From positions 59,476-123,475 of the forward strand of contig NZ_CABVPP010000012.1 of NCBI RefSeq assembly GCF_902499075.1: a DNA stretch of 64,000 bases, in the 5' to 3' direction. Shown here piece after piece: positions 1-9,252 of this stretch. The translations under genes were made by a program, and so were the position numbers. The notes below the pieces were generated by a model. The model did no database searches and was not told the DNA's origin. It saw only the letters and a list, made by a program, of their open reading frames with translations. This stretch comes from Burkholderia pseudomultivorans. Lineage in GTDB: Bacteria; Pseudomonadota; Gammaproteobacteria; Burkholderiales; Burkholderiaceae. Within the stretch, counting starts at the first letter, position 1. Every line of letters starts with the position of its first letter.

Positions 1-1
1 G

Positions 2-487
2 GCGAATGAACCGCTGCCGTCCGACCCCGACCGACCGCTGCATTGCAGCTTTCTCGGCAGTCAAGCTATCTCGCTGGTAGGGCCGGCAAGCGTCTGGCAT
101 GGCCGCAGATTGCGCGTGCCGGACGACCTAGGCGGCCTCGATGTGGCATTGCCGGGCGTGCGCCATGCGCTGCGGGCCCGCTTCGATGCGTTGTGCGCGT
201 CGGCAAGTGCGAAACCGCGGATCAGGGCGGAGGTCGACGACATGGCGATGCTGCGTCTGATTGCGCGCGACAGCGGATGGCTTACGGTGCTGCCGGAAGT
301 GGTCGTGCAGGACGAGTTACGGCAGGGTATGCTGGTCAGCGTCGGTCAGACGCCGGAACTCCAGGAGCACTTTTACGCGATCACCACGCCCCATCGGCAT
401 CGCATTGAACGCCTCGAACAACTGCTTGCGGGCGCAACGCTCTCCGAGCTCGATCCACTCGGTGGTGGACCGGCCGGAGCTTCATAG
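2..487 (+). CDS. LysR-type transcriptional regulator, C-terminal part (NhaR-like)
   Basis: The reading frame is open from the left edge and ends in TGA at 485-487, so the N-terminal helix-turn-helix lies outside the window. The visible 161 residues look like the substrate-binding half of a LysR-type regulator: a DDLGGLDVALPG stretch, then DMAMLRLIARDSGW followed by LPEVVVQDEL and a closing ITTPHRHRIERLEQLL helix. That pattern is typical of NhaR-like members, which activate sodium/proton antiporter genes. A TTG at 110 could be read as a start, but the match continues upstream of it. Target genes cannot be seen. Confidence 0.7.
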   Translation, partial: ANEPLPSDPDRPLHCSFLGSQAISLVGPASVWHGRRLRVPDDLGGLDVALPGVRHALRARFDALCASASAKPRIRAEVDDMAMLRLIARDSGWLTVLPEVVVQDELRQGMLVSVGQTPELQEHFYAITTPHRHRIERLEQLLAGATLSELDPLGGGPAGAS

Positions 488-577
488 ACACTCACGAGCC
501 GTCGAGCGGCTAGCGCCACCCAAACTCCGCATCTCCGGAAAATCGAACACGACCGCGTATACGGATACGATGCGGTC

Positions 578-1023
578 GTGTCGATAGAGATGTTCGCGGC
601 AGTTGGCAAATCGCTTTGGCCGGTGTACTTCCACGCGCTCAAACAGCTTCTAAAGCCGCGCTCGCGCGCGCTGATTCAATCGATCACGATCAGCGTCTCG
701 CAATTCGAGACTTACCGCACTTCGAGCGACTTCGTTCGCGAGTTCATCTTCCCCGGCGGCATGCTGCCGAGCCTGGAGCGCTTCGTCGGCACCGCGCGGC
801 GGGCCGGGTTGGCGCCAGAACCGGTGCGCGCGTTCGGGCCCGACTACGCCCGCACGTTGCGCATCTGGCCGGCCCGATTCGAAGCACACGCCGCCTCGGT
901 GCGTGCGCTGCGGTCGACGAAACGTTTATTCGCACCTGGCGCCTCTATCTCGCGAATTGCGAAGCGGGCTTTGCCGAGCGGCGGACCGATGTGATGCATT
1001 TCATCGTGTCGTCAGGCAGCTGA
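578..1023 (+). pseudogene. cfa: Cyclopropane-fatty-acyl-phospholipid synthase fragment, frameshifted
   Basis: Frame 2 (578 to about 910) reads a C-terminal part of a CFA-synthase-like SAM methyltransferase: VGKSLWPVYFHALKQLLKP, then ALIQSITISVSQFETY, then FIFPGGMLPSLERF. The match continues in frame 1 as DETFIRTWRLYLANCEAGF up to the stop at 1021-1023, so there is a frameshift near 910. The SAM-binding N-terminal half is missing upstream. The intact enzyme adds a methylene bridge to unsaturated membrane lipid chains. This copy cannot make a working protein. Confidence 0.75.
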
Positions 1024-1179
1024 CACGAGTGGTCGAACTACAATGCTCCGCTCGTTGGCCGTGCCGGCTGCGTCGCTGCTCGCGGACGCGAGTTGCCTCA
1101 ATGATCTTGCGTCGACGCGACGGACGAACTCTGGTCGGTTGCGCATACTGACGACTCTGCCTGCACGAGGGACAGCTGT

Positions 1180-1650
1180 GTGGACCGGTCACGCCTGCGC
1201 CTTCGACACACCGGTTGCGCCGTCGCTGGCCTTCAGCCTCGACGTGAGATACATGCGCCTCGTCTCGACGGCCATGAACGACATCGAACGGCTCTCGGCG
1301 AACGCTTGCCGCCGGTGGTGCGTGACGTGTGGCGTCACAACATCGACCAAGCGTTCAACGACGTATCGCTTGGCGACATGCTTTGCGGCGTGTACTTTAC
1401 CGGCCGCGGCTCGCGTCTACGGCAAGGCCCGCCCCACTGCGGTCGCGGCCAAACCGGCGTCCTCGCACGCGCTGGCCCCTCGCACACGCGCAAAACCGTC
1501 GCGGGGCCGCTGGCTGGGCGACGATGCTCGCTGATAAGGCACCGGGAATTGCCGCCCGTGCGTGGCGTCAGTACCACCGCGCCGAGCACGAGCAGTGCAT
1601 GTTGTCGTACCGCTATCTCGGCGAACCCCAAAGAGCGTGCGTCGGGTAAA
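1180..1650 (+). pseudogene. Unrecognised degenerate coding relic
   Basis: Protein-like stretches appear in all three forward frames in turn: LDVRYMRLVSTAMNDIERL (about 1233-1290), then VVRDVWRHNIDQAFNDVSLGD and MLCGVYFTGRG (about 1310-1410), then RAWRQYHRAEHEQCML and SYRYLGEP (about 1550-1640). No single frame carries them all, which suggests an old gene broken by several frameshifts. I do not recognise the family. It lies among other relics, which supports decay rather than a live gene. Confidence 0.35.
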
Positions 1651-1659
1651 TCTCGGTGA

Positions 1660-2038
1660 TGCATGCACTTTACTTGCTTTGCTTCGCCCGGGCAGCATCG
1701 CCACGCCTGCGCGGTCAAATTGGCACGCAAAGGTGAGACATGATCGGTCTCGCGGCGGAATCGCCGTCATCCAGCGTCCGTGCGGCCAAAATAAGGGTCC
1801 GCAGTCCAGCGATCATTTCCTAACGACGTCAATTTCTGTTTCATCAAGCCAAATGTGCGCGCATTCCTATGACAACTGCATGTTGGCCTATCGATTCATC
1901 TTCCGATTTCGGAGCAATAGCTGACGCAAGTAGCTGCAATCCGATCTACTCTGATGAATCAGTTTTCCGCTTCACTGCCAAGCGATTTTGCATAAAATCT
2001 AGCTGCGACACACGAGTCGACTGACCAGGGGAATCTCC
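1660..2038. other. Intergenic stretch, no gene seen
   Basis: About 380 bases that are noticeably less GC-rich than the surroundings, especially 1780-2010. No conserved reading frame, RNA gene or FNR-type box was seen. An AGGGGA stretch just before the GTG at 2039 could be a ribosome binding site for the MerR-like fragment downstream. Confidence 0.4.
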
Positions 2039-2869
2039 GTGCCACTACGCAATCGAGACATCAAACCGCGCAGATTCCTGGCGTGTCCCAATTCAATGAT
2101 GGCGCGCGTCTCCGCCGCCACCGCTCGCAGCCCGTCGCATCACACCGTCGTCTTTCCCGTCAGGTCGATTGCGCTGCGCTTGCGTTCCACTGTCCGACAA
2201 CACGCTCGACATTATCCGCGCCGCTCGCCGGAGGAAACGAACCGGTGCGCGAGCGCCGACCGGAATGCCGAGCGCCCCGAACGACGGTCGAACGCCATTG
2301 CAGCTCATGCGCGTCCGACGCTGCTCGTCACGGGTAGGCTGGCCGCATCCGACGAAATCGTCGAGCGAGTTGGATTGCACGTCAGCGAGCGTGCTGAGTC
2401 GGTGGCACGTGCATTGCGGCAGCCAAACCTCTCGGTCGACGCACTAATTGCCCACGTTGCGTTGTTGCGCGTTGACCTCGCGGTACAGTTCGTGTCGCTG
2501 GCGCAGGCGCGCGGTGTTCGCGCGGCCGCGGTCGTCTATGAGTACGGCAGCGCGCAGGCCCTTTCCATCGTGAGCCTCGCAGGGTTCCTCCTGTTTCGCT
2601 CCGTCCGCGGCCATATCGACCAGCCGTTCGTTCTGACGAAGCTACAACAATCTATCGCGACCATGTACGCGGCGACGCCGGCCGCGCCCCTTGAGATATT
2701 GCGGATGGGCCAGAAAGTTAAAGGTTGCGCTGTGGCGGGCTCGTCGCGCATGATTGGAGCGGGGTCTCCGGCAGTGCCGGCGAGTCGTCCTGCACCCACT
2801 CGTGGGCATAAACGTCACCCGTTGGAGGCATCGCCCAATTGGCGGCGGCGCCGTTCTCGAGGCTTTTAG
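2039..2869 (+). pseudogene. MerR-type regulator C-terminal domain relic
   Basis: About residues 95-185 (TLLVTGRLAASDEIVERVG ... VALLRVDLAVQFVSLAQ ... AAAVVYEYGSAQALSIVSLA) resemble the C-terminal domain of the frameshifted MerR gene at 3628-4249, which has matching VSRLIILAQ and AVAVVYGFGTAEAVELA segments. The first 90 residues have no helix-turn-helix and look like translated non-coding DNA. The last 45 residues are Arg/Pro-rich and also look spurious. It is best read as a relic of a second MerR paralogue whose DNA-binding half is gone. A short functional domain protein is possible but less likely. Confidence 0.45.
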
Positions 2870-3627
2870 TCACGGAATCCAACGCATTCTTGCGTCGCCT
2901 CGGCGGTGATCTGTTCAGTGCGTCGCAAAAACGTTCGTCCGAAAAGTGTTCACCGGGCGGTCGATACAGTGCAGCGTCAAGCTTCACCGAGTTCCCGAAC
3001 ACCGAGCGGTTGGACGAACTGCCGATCGCCGGGTCGCTGCGTGTGCGCATGTCTGGTGGGATAATCTTTGCCAGATCATGGGCCGCATCTGGAGCGGGGT
3101 GCTGCCCAGCGCCGCGTCAGATCTAAGCGCTTGCAGAAGTATGGCGGCTGGTGAATTCGGTCATGCCGAGTCAGCCGGGGGGAAGCAGTCAAATAGGGTG
3201 CCGCTCTCCTCGATTCGTGCGTCTCACCCGACGGCTAGCCACGGTACTGTAGGCCGAGCATTTTTGCATGCCTTGGCGCGGCACCAAGGGCGAGCACTCC
3301 AAAATGTCTAACAGCGTAACGAATGGAAGATTTCTTCCAAACGCGCCACTTCGCCGAGAGTTTCGCGCTCCGCCGTCCGGAAAAATCATAGCGCTCCAGG
3401 TAGGCATTCGCGATGAATGCGTCGTCGCATTGCACGATCATCTCCTATGCCCGTTGGTCACCGGGGCGCGGAAGCCCATGCCACGCGCTGCTCTCCCGCT
3501 ACATCGCAGTCTCGAATCACGTCGTTTTACGAAATTTCAAACATTGAATCACTCGCCTATTTAAATTTGGACAGTCAAGCTACGTACAATCCCGAGACAA
3601 CTTTCAGTTTGACTTTCGGGAGCAACG
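2870..3627. other. Gene-poor stretch before the MerR gene
   Basis: About 760 bases without a convincing gene. Several short open frames on both strands (for example 2718-3050 minus and 3235-3441 minus) have no recognisable motif or clear ribosome binding site. The last 100 bases (3530-3620) are AT-rich and probably carry the promoter of the MerR gene at 3628. No FNR-type box was seen. Confidence 0.4.
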
Positions 3628-4249
3628 ATGGCTACTCGCCAGAATCGCGACACGCCTCACCGCTATCGCAGTGGCGAAGCAGCGCGGCTGGCCCGAATGC
3701 CAGCGGCAACACTGAGGATCTGGGAGCGACGCTATGGCGTGGTTGCGCCGCCCAAAACGCCGTCCGGACAACGGATGTACTCGGAAGACGACGTACAGCG
3801 CATTCGCTTGTTGAAGGCACTCGTTAATCAAGGGCACGCGATCGGCACGATCGCTAATCTGAGTCGCGAGGAGCTCGAAGCGCTGTCGCTTGCAGATGCG
3901 CGTAGCCCTGCGCCAGCCGAGATGGGGGGTAAGTCTCGCCGTCTTTGGCGAGCTTCCGATTTCGGAATCCGCTGTTCAGCGAATGGGAATTCGGATCGTT
4001 CGGCGCGACATGATCGACAACGAGAGCGAGCATGTGACTACATCTGCGGACGCGCTGATCGCGACGACCACATCACTTCACGAAGATGTTGTCTCGCGGC
4101 TGATTATCCTGGCGCAAAAGCTGAATGCGCGGGCCGTCGCCGTCGTGTACGGCTTTGGCACCGCGGAGGCGGTCGAGCTGGCACGGCTATCGGGGTTCAA
4201 CTTGTTCCGGTCCACGGAAGAACGCTGCGATACCGCCGTCGGCCGATAA
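3628..4249 (+). pseudogene. MerR-family transcriptional regulator, frameshifted
   Basis: Frame 1 from the ATG at 3628 gives a classical MerR winged helix: YRSGEAARLARMPAATLRIWERR, then YGVVAPPKTPSGQRMYSEDDVQRI, residues about 12-75. The homologous C-terminal domain continues in frame 2 (GVSLAVFGELPISESAVQ ... DALIATTTSLHEDVV ... LSGFNLFRS) to the stop at 4247-4249. The switch falls at the run of six G at 3923-3928, so a one-base slip in a homopolymer is the simplest cause. A sequencing error there cannot be excluded; then the gene would be intact. The C-terminus also looks shortened after FNLFRS. Confidence 0.7.
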
Positions 4250-4310
4250 TAGGAGTGTCGGTCACTGAGTTGCTGTAGTCTCCTTCGGTCGCTATTCGAC
4301 CCGCGTCATC

Positions 4311-4559
4311 ATGGAAAATCGTCTGACCTATGTTCAAGTCACCGCCTGCGCCGAACGAGAGATACGGCACCATTTGATGGCGGCCGCGGCACGTCCGCGC
4401 GGCAGTCATGCGGCCGATCTGCATCTCGGCGCGGCCATCGGCGCATTCGACCTGTGGCGCTGCCTCATGATCGAGCTCGGTGCCGAAGGGCTCGAACAAA
4501 GTTACGCCGGCGACGCACAACGCCTTCAGGCCCTGCTCGGCGCGGCCTCGTCCTCGTGA
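4311..4559 (+). CDS. Small hypothetical protein, 82 aa
   Basis: A soluble 82-residue protein with no signal peptide or membrane segment and no motif I recognise. It is mostly helical by composition (ERE-IRHHLMAAAARPRG, then AAIGAFDLWRCLMIEL). It ends 135 bases before the YoaK-type membrane protein on the same strand, so the two may share a transcript. Codon use is like the neighbours, so it is probably a real gene of unknown function. Confidence 0.5.
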   Translation: MENRLTYVQVTACAEREIRHHLMAAAARPRGSHAADLHLGAAIGAFDLWRCLMIELGAEGLEQSYAGDAQRLQALLGAASSS

Positions 4560-4694
4560 GCGCCCGTCATCGACGCTGCTCCCGCCGCCGAGTCTAACGA
4601 AACCGGGACGGCACGACAGGCAGGCATGCCGTGCATGCTACGATCAGCGACGTCGGCCGCGACCGATAGCTCTCTCGCCGCTTTTGGGGTAATC

Positions 4695-5438
4695 ATGCCC
4701 ATCAACTATCTTCGCGCATTCACCACGCTCCATCGCAGCGACGCCGCGAATCGCCGTCTGGGCCGATCGTTGGCCTTCGTAGCGGGGGCGGCCAATGCCG
4801 GCGGATTCTTCGCTGTCGGGCAATACACGTCCCACATGTCCGGCATTGTATCGTCCATGGCCGATAACCTCGCGTTGGGCGACATCGGCGTCGTGGCGGC
4901 CGGCCTCAGTTCATTGCTGTCCTTCCTCGCCGGGGCCGCCACGTCGGCGATCCTCATCAACTGGGGCCGCCGTCGGCAGCTAAGCAGCCAGTACGCGATG
5001 CCGCTGATTCTCGAAGCGACGCTGCTTCTCCTGTTCGGCCTCCTCGGATCGGGACTCGAAACGCACCACGTGCTATTCGTACCGGCCACCGTCTGCCTGC
5101 TCTGTTACGTGATGGGCCTGCAAAACGCGATGATCACCAAGATCTCGAAGGCGGAGATACGTACGACACACGTCACCGGGTTGGTCACCGACATCGGCAT
5201 CGAACTCGGCAAGCTGATTTATTGGAACGTCGGAGCGTCGCAGCGGGATCTCGTTCGCGCAGACCGGCAGAAACTTCTTCTGCTTGGATCGCTGCTGCTG
5301 TCGTTCCTGATCGGGGGACTGGCCGGCGCGGTCGGCTTCCGCCATGTCGGGTTCCTGTCGAGCGTACCGCTCGCCATTGTCCTCGTGACACTCGCCGTCG
5401 TGCCCGTCTTCGACGACATGCTTGCTCGACGTCGTTAG
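4695..5438 (+). CDS. YoaK/DUF1275-family membrane protein
   Basis: A 247-residue inner-membrane protein with about six hydrophobic segments. The family signature is clear: FVAGAANAGGFFAVGQYTSH-MSG near residue 30, then CLLCYVMGLQNAMITKI near 140 followed by RTTHVTGLVTDIGIELGKLI. DUF1275 proteins are widespread; their substrate is not firmly known. The ATG at 4695 follows GGGGT and gives the usual N-terminus. An in-frame ATG at 4626 adds 23 residues without family resemblance. No FNR-type box precedes it, so it may lie outside the oxygen-controlled set. Confidence 0.8.
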   Translation: MPINYLRAFTTLHRSDAANRRLGRSLAFVAGAANAGGFFAVGQYTSHMSGIVSSMADNLALGDIGVVAAGLSSLLSFLAGAATSAILINWGRRRQLSSQYAMPLILEATLLLLFGLLGSGLETHHVLFVPATVCLLCYVMGLQNAMITKISKAEIRTTHVTGLVTDIGIELGKLIYWNVGASQRDLVRADRQKLLLLGSLLLSFLIGGLAGAVGFRHVGFLSSVPLAIVLVTLAVVPVFDDMLARRR

Positions 5439-5771
5439 CTGCGGCGCCGACCAATACCGGCTGCAATGCGCCAGCCAGTCACCGCGATCGCGGGCGGCGT
5501 GCCCGCGTCGAGCTTTCCGCGTACTCGGCGCACTGGCCTATCGGCCAGCCGGATCGGAAAGCATCGTCACGCGGATCCGGCCGTCGCCGTGCGATGCCCG
5601 AGCCGGACAGCGAGCCGGTCGGCGCCCTTTTCGATGGTTCGCGATCGGCAGAAGCGAACGTGCCGCGGTTTCGATACTGACGGCCGTCGCCGTTGACCGG
5701 GATCAATCTGCCGCGCGCCATCGTCGCGAAAATGGCTGTACGCAGACTCTCTGCGACGACCGGAGATAGTC
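5439..5771. other. Intergenic region with the promoter of the first stress protein
   Basis: About 330 bases with no convincing gene. The only structure seen is near the right end: an FNR-type box at 5693-5706 with a GAAAAT hexamer at 5728-5733, driving the tandem universal stress protein at 5772. The first 250 bases hold only GC-rich open frames without motifs. Confidence 0.5.
5693..5706 (+). promoter_or_regulatory. FNR-type box before the tandem universal stress protein
   Basis: TTGAC-CGGG-ATCAA, matching the FNR consensus half-sites. A GAAAAT hexamer starts 21 bases after the box (5728-5733), the spacing expected for a class II activated promoter. The start codon follows at 5772. Confidence 0.8.
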
Positions 5772-6725
5772 ATGAGCGCCAGTGCTTCCGCCACCGAGGC
5801 TCACTACGCACATCGGCGCGTGCTGATCGCGATCGACGTTTCCGCCGCCTCCGAGCGCGCGCTTGCGTACGCCGAACGCATGCTGCACGCGAACGCGTTC
5901 GTGCACCTCGTCAGCATCGCGGAAAATCCGCGCACGCTCGTACCGCTCGGATCGCACGCGATGTCGTTTCTTCACGCCGCCCGAAACGAACTGCTGAAAG
6001 ACGCCGCCGACTGTCTGTCGCGCGCCCAGCGCACCATGACGCGGCGCACCGACATCGTCGTGAGCACCGAAGTCGTCGACCTTTCAGCGCACGGCGGCGA
6101 TATCGTCGACGCACTGACCGACCGCGCGCAGACGTGGCAAGCCGATCTCGCGATCGTCGGCACACGTCAGCATCATGGCGTGCGTCGCTGGATCGAGGGA
6201 GCGGTCTCGGGCCCGCTTGCGGCTCGTATCGGCTGCCCGCTGCTCATCGTGCCCGAAGGCTTCGTGCCGAATGCCGACGCTCTGCCACGCCGCATCCTGT
6301 TCGCGGTCGATGGAAGTGGTCCGGCACTCGACGCGTTACGCGTCGGATTGCAGTTCGCGACGCCTGGCGCCGAACTGCGTGCCTTATATGTCGTCGACCG
6401 CGCCGTCTCGCTCGGCGACTTCGTACCGATCGACACGGTCGAACGTGCATTGAACGCCGAGGGCGACACTGCGCTACGCGAGGCCACGGCAATGCTCGTA
6501 GCCATCACCGCGCACGCACACGCGCACCTCACTCAAACGGATCAGGCGGCGCCGGACGTGCCGCATGCGATCGTGCGCGAAGCCGTCGAATGGCATGCCG
6601 ACTTGACCGTGATGGGCACGCACGGTCGGCGAGGCATCGCAGGCTGGGCGCTCGGCAGCGTCGCGGAACGCGTTGCGCGGATCACGAAGACGCCGCTGCT
6701 CCTCGTCAATGCGAATCCCGCATAA
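5772..6725 (+). CDS. Tandem-domain universal stress protein (UspA family)
   Basis: 317 residues made of two UspA folds, about 15-155 and 175-315. The second domain ends with the ATP-binding pattern GTHGRRG-x8-GSVAERV; the first has a weaker version, GTRQHHG-x7-GAVSGPL, so only the second may bind nucleotide. Such cytosolic proteins promote survival under energy or oxygen limitation. GGAG precedes the ATG at 5772. An FNR-type box about 72 bases upstream implies induction when oxygen falls. It is the first of five universal stress proteins in the window. Confidence 0.9.
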   Translation: MSASASATEAHYAHRRVLIAIDVSAASERALAYAERMLHANAFVHLVSIAENPRTLVPLGSHAMSFLHAARNELLKDAADCLSRAQRTMTRRTDIVVSTEVVDLSAHGGDIVDALTDRAQTWQADLAIVGTRQHHGVRRWIEGAVSGPLAARIGCPLLIVPEGFVPNADALPRRILFAVDGSGPALDALRVGLQFATPGAELRALYVVDRAVSLGDFVPIDTVERALNAEGDTALREATAMLVAITAHAHAHLTQTDQAAPDVPHAIVREAVEWHADLTVMGTHGRRGIAGWALGSVAERVARITKTPLLLVNANPA

Positions 6726-6736
6726 ATTCGCGTCGA

Positions 6737-9028
6737 TCACGCGGCCGCTCCGATCGCATCAAACAATTCCTCCTCCTGGGCGCAATGCAGACGCACGATA
6801 GCTTCCAACCCATATAGCAAACGCTGGATCGCCTGAGTCTGTGCCGCGTCCGGACCGTCAACCGGCAAATCAGCAACGGTTTGTGTGAGCAATCGAGCCA
6901 TCCTGATAATTTCCCGATGCGCGTTGCTCATCGCGGCAAGCGGATCGTCGCCGCCGAGCAGCAGCGCAAGCCGCGGATATACCTCGACATCATCGTACTT
7001 TTCGTGCGTCACGAGGCGTTCGTTCAGCTCGCCGACCAACCGAGCCAGCTCGTCGATCGCCGCCGCGCCGGATAGCTTCGCTATCTGGTCGGCTAGCTCG
7101 CCGATCCGGTCGATGAGCGGCGACAAAGCCGAGTGTTCGCTCTTCAGCTGCTCGAAGTCGGTCGCGCTATCGCGCACCTGCGCTGGCATGGGATGCATCA
7201 ACGATACGCGTAATGCATTGACGATTACCACTATGTCGATCGCTTCCTGCACGACTGCGCCGGCGATCGGTGGCAGGAAGCCAAATGCAGCGACAAGCAT
7301 TGCGGCAAAGGATAACGACATGCCGACCGCGACGCTCTCGCCGGCAATCCGGCGGGACCGTCGTGCGATGCTGATCGTCTCGACAAGGCGGTCGAGACGG
7401 TCCACGAGCAGTACGACGTCTGCCGCTTCGGAAGACGCAGCCGCACCGCGCACTCCCATCGCGACACCGACATCTGCCGCCGCCAGCGCGGGGGCGTCGT
7501 TGACGCCGTCGCCGATCATGATGGCCACACCTTCGCGGCGCGCAGCGCGAATCGCAGCCAGCTTGTCGGCCGGCGTCTGCTCGGCACGTACGTCCGCCAC
7601 GCCGAGCAGCTCGCCGATACTTTCTGCAATGTCCCGCCGATCGCCGGTCAGCATCACGAGGCGCCCGATCCCCGCACGCTTGAGCAGCCGCAGCGCCCGA
7701 GGCGCTTCTATCCGCAGGCGATCGGCCAGATGAATCCCGCCGATCATCGCACCATCCACACTCACGAAGACCGCCGCGCCGCCACTGGCGGCAACCCGTC
7801 GCGCGAATGCGTCGCTCCAGTCGGCACGAGCCGCATGCGAGCACACGTAGTCGCACTTGCCGATCGTGACGAGCCGGCCGTCGACGCGGCCGGTGACGCC
7901 CTCCCCGGCCGCTTCGACGATGGCCGACGGTGGCGAAAGAGCGACGTGGCGCTCGCGCGCGCCGACCGTCAACGCGTCCGAGATCACGTGGCCCGACGCC
8001 TGCGCTAGCGATGCGGCGAAATGCAGCACCTCGTCCGTGGCGACCGCTGGGGCGCCGTCGATCGACACGATTCGCGGCCGGCCTCCGGTCAACGTACCGG
8101 TCTTGTCGAAGAACAAGATCGTCGCTTGCGCGAGACGCTCCAGCGCGCCCCCTCCCTTGACGAGGATGCCGCGTTTCGAACAACGCGACATGCCAGACAC
8201 GATGGCCACCGGCACGGCGAGGATCAACGGGCAAGGCGTGGCCACGACAAGTACGGCGAGTGCGCGCGCGACGTCGCCGGCCAGTAACCAGGCGATGCCC
8301 GCGACGAGCAACGAAGCGAACACGAAGAATACTGCGTAGCGATCCGCGAGTCGCACGGACGGACTTCGCTCGCGCTGCGCGCGTTCGACCATGCGGACGA
8401 TGCCGGCAAACGTGCTCTCGCCCGCCGTCGTGCGAGCAACCATTTCGAACGGCGAACCGGCGTTGACCACGCCGCTGCATGCGCTTTCCCCCGCGCATCG
8501 CCGCTGGGTGGACGATTCGCCGGTCAGCATGGACTCGTCGAGTTCAGCGTCATCGGTCAATGTGCCGTCGACTGGCACGAAGGCGCCGCTTCGCACGAGC
8601 AGCCTGTCACCGGGGACGATGGTTTCCACGGCAACGGAACGCCATTCGCCGTCTTCGAAGCGGGTTGCCTGTCGAGGAGCACGCTCGAGCAGCGCCGTCA
8701 TCTCGCGTTGCGCGCGGTCCTGGGCATACCGTTCCAGCGTCCGCCCGCTCGCCAGCATCAACGCGATGACAGTTGCTGCGAGCGTCTCGTCCAGCGCGAT
8801 CGCAAACCCGATCGCCAGCCAAGCGAGCACATCGATGCCTGCCTGCCCTCTCGCGATGGCCGTGGCGAGCGATACCGTCAACACCAGTAAGACCGGCAGC
8901 GTGCCGAGCAACCAGATGACCCGCGCGAGTGAAGGCAGACCGAACGCCACGCACATGCCCCCTCCGGCGAGCGTGACGGCCGTGAGAACCAGCAACGCGA
9001 GGTCGATCGACCAAGGTATTCTCGACAT
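6737..9028 (-). CDS. P1B-type metal-transporting ATPase fused to a hemerythrin domain
   Basis: 763 residues. The ATPase core shows TGES at 169-172 (actuator), the membrane metal motif TPCPL at 264-268, the phosphorylated aspartate D308 in DKTGTLTGG, and GDGVNDAPAL in the hinge. The last membrane helix carries QEAIDIVVIVNALR. After about residue 600 there is a helical His/Glu-rich domain (SEHSAL, THEKYDDVEVYP, NAHREI, LHCAQEEEL) of the hemerythrin/HHE type, which could bind di-iron and sense oxygen or metal. TPC plus a C-terminal hemerythrin is known from P1B-5 ATPases. There is no N-terminal heavy-metal domain. It is transcribed divergently from the DedA gene. Confidence 0.88.
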   Translation of the reverse strand: MSRIPWSIDLALLVLTAVTLAGGGMCVAFGLPSLARVIWLLGTLPVLLVLTVSLATAIARGQAGIDVLAWLAIGFAIALDETLAATVIALMLASGRTLERYAQDRAQREMTALLERAPRQATRFEDGEWRSVAVETIVPGDRLLVRSGAFVPVDGTLTDDAELDESMLTGESSTQRRCAGESACSGVVNAGSPFEMVARTTAGESTFAGIVRMVERAQRERSPSVRLADRYAVFFVFASLLVAGIAWLLAGDVARALAVLVVATPCPLILAVPVAIVSGMSRCSKRGILVKGGGALERLAQATILFFDKTGTLTGGRPRIVSIDGAPAVATDEVLHFAASLAQASGHVISDALTVGARERHVALSPPSAIVEAAGEGVTGRVDGRLVTIGKCDYVCSHAARADWSDAFARRVAASGGAAVFVSVDGAMIGGIHLADRLRIEAPRALRLLKRAGIGRLVMLTGDRRDIAESIGELLGVADVRAEQTPADKLAAIRAARREGVAIMIGDGVNDAPALAAADVGVAMGVRGAAASSEAADVVLLVDRLDRLVETISIARRSRRIAGESVAVGMSLSFAAMLVAAFGFLPPIAGAVVQEAIDIVVIVNALRVSLMHPMPAQVRDSATDFEQLKSEHSALSPLIDRIGELADQIAKLSGAAAIDELARLVGELNERLVTHEKYDDVEVYPRLALLLGGDDPLAAMSNAHREIIRMARLLTQTVADLPVDGPDAAQTQAIQRLLYGLEAIVRLHCAQEEELFDAIGAAA

Positions 9029-9127
9029 GACGATTTTTCCGAGCGCCGGGCAGGGAGGCGCTCACTGCATCCGGTTCCGGCTGAAGACGGCGTGGCATTC
9101 AGTCTATGGAACGTCGCGGTTCGCCCG

Positions 9128-9141
9128 TTGACCTGCGTCAG
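9128..9141 (-). promoter_or_regulatory. FNR-type box for the P1B ATPase
   Basis: TTGAC-CTGC-GTCAG on the plus strand, one mismatch in the second half-site. On the minus strand a TAGACT hexamer lies 21 bases downstream (9101-9106), pointing to the ATPase start at 9028. Confidence 0.65.
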
Positions 9142-9176
9142 CACGATCGGCCTGCCGCACCGGCAGCGCACGCTGC

Positions 9177-9190
9177 TTGACGTGGGTCAA
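9177..9190 (+). promoter_or_regulatory. FNR-type box for the DedA-like gene
   Basis: A perfect palindrome of half-sites, TTGAC-GTGG-GTCAA. A CAAAAT hexamer follows after 21 bases (9212-9217), placing the transcript start near 9224 and the GTG start at 9253. Two boxes in this divergent gap suggest one per direction. Confidence 0.8.
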
Positions 9191-9252
9191 TCCGCCGCGC
9201 CCTTTCATCAGCAAAATTGACAGGTGACACCGGATGCCCTGGAGTCGATATC

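Noticed and set aside
2718-3050. A minus-strand open frame of 110 codons with some protein-like sequence
   Set aside because: No motif, no clear ribosome binding site, and it overlaps the MerR-like relic. GC-rich DNA gives many such frames.
9217-9252. A TTG start giving the DedA-like protein 12 more residues
   Set aside because: It overlaps the predicted -10 hexamer and lies before the expected transcript start; GTG at 9253 has a GGAG site.
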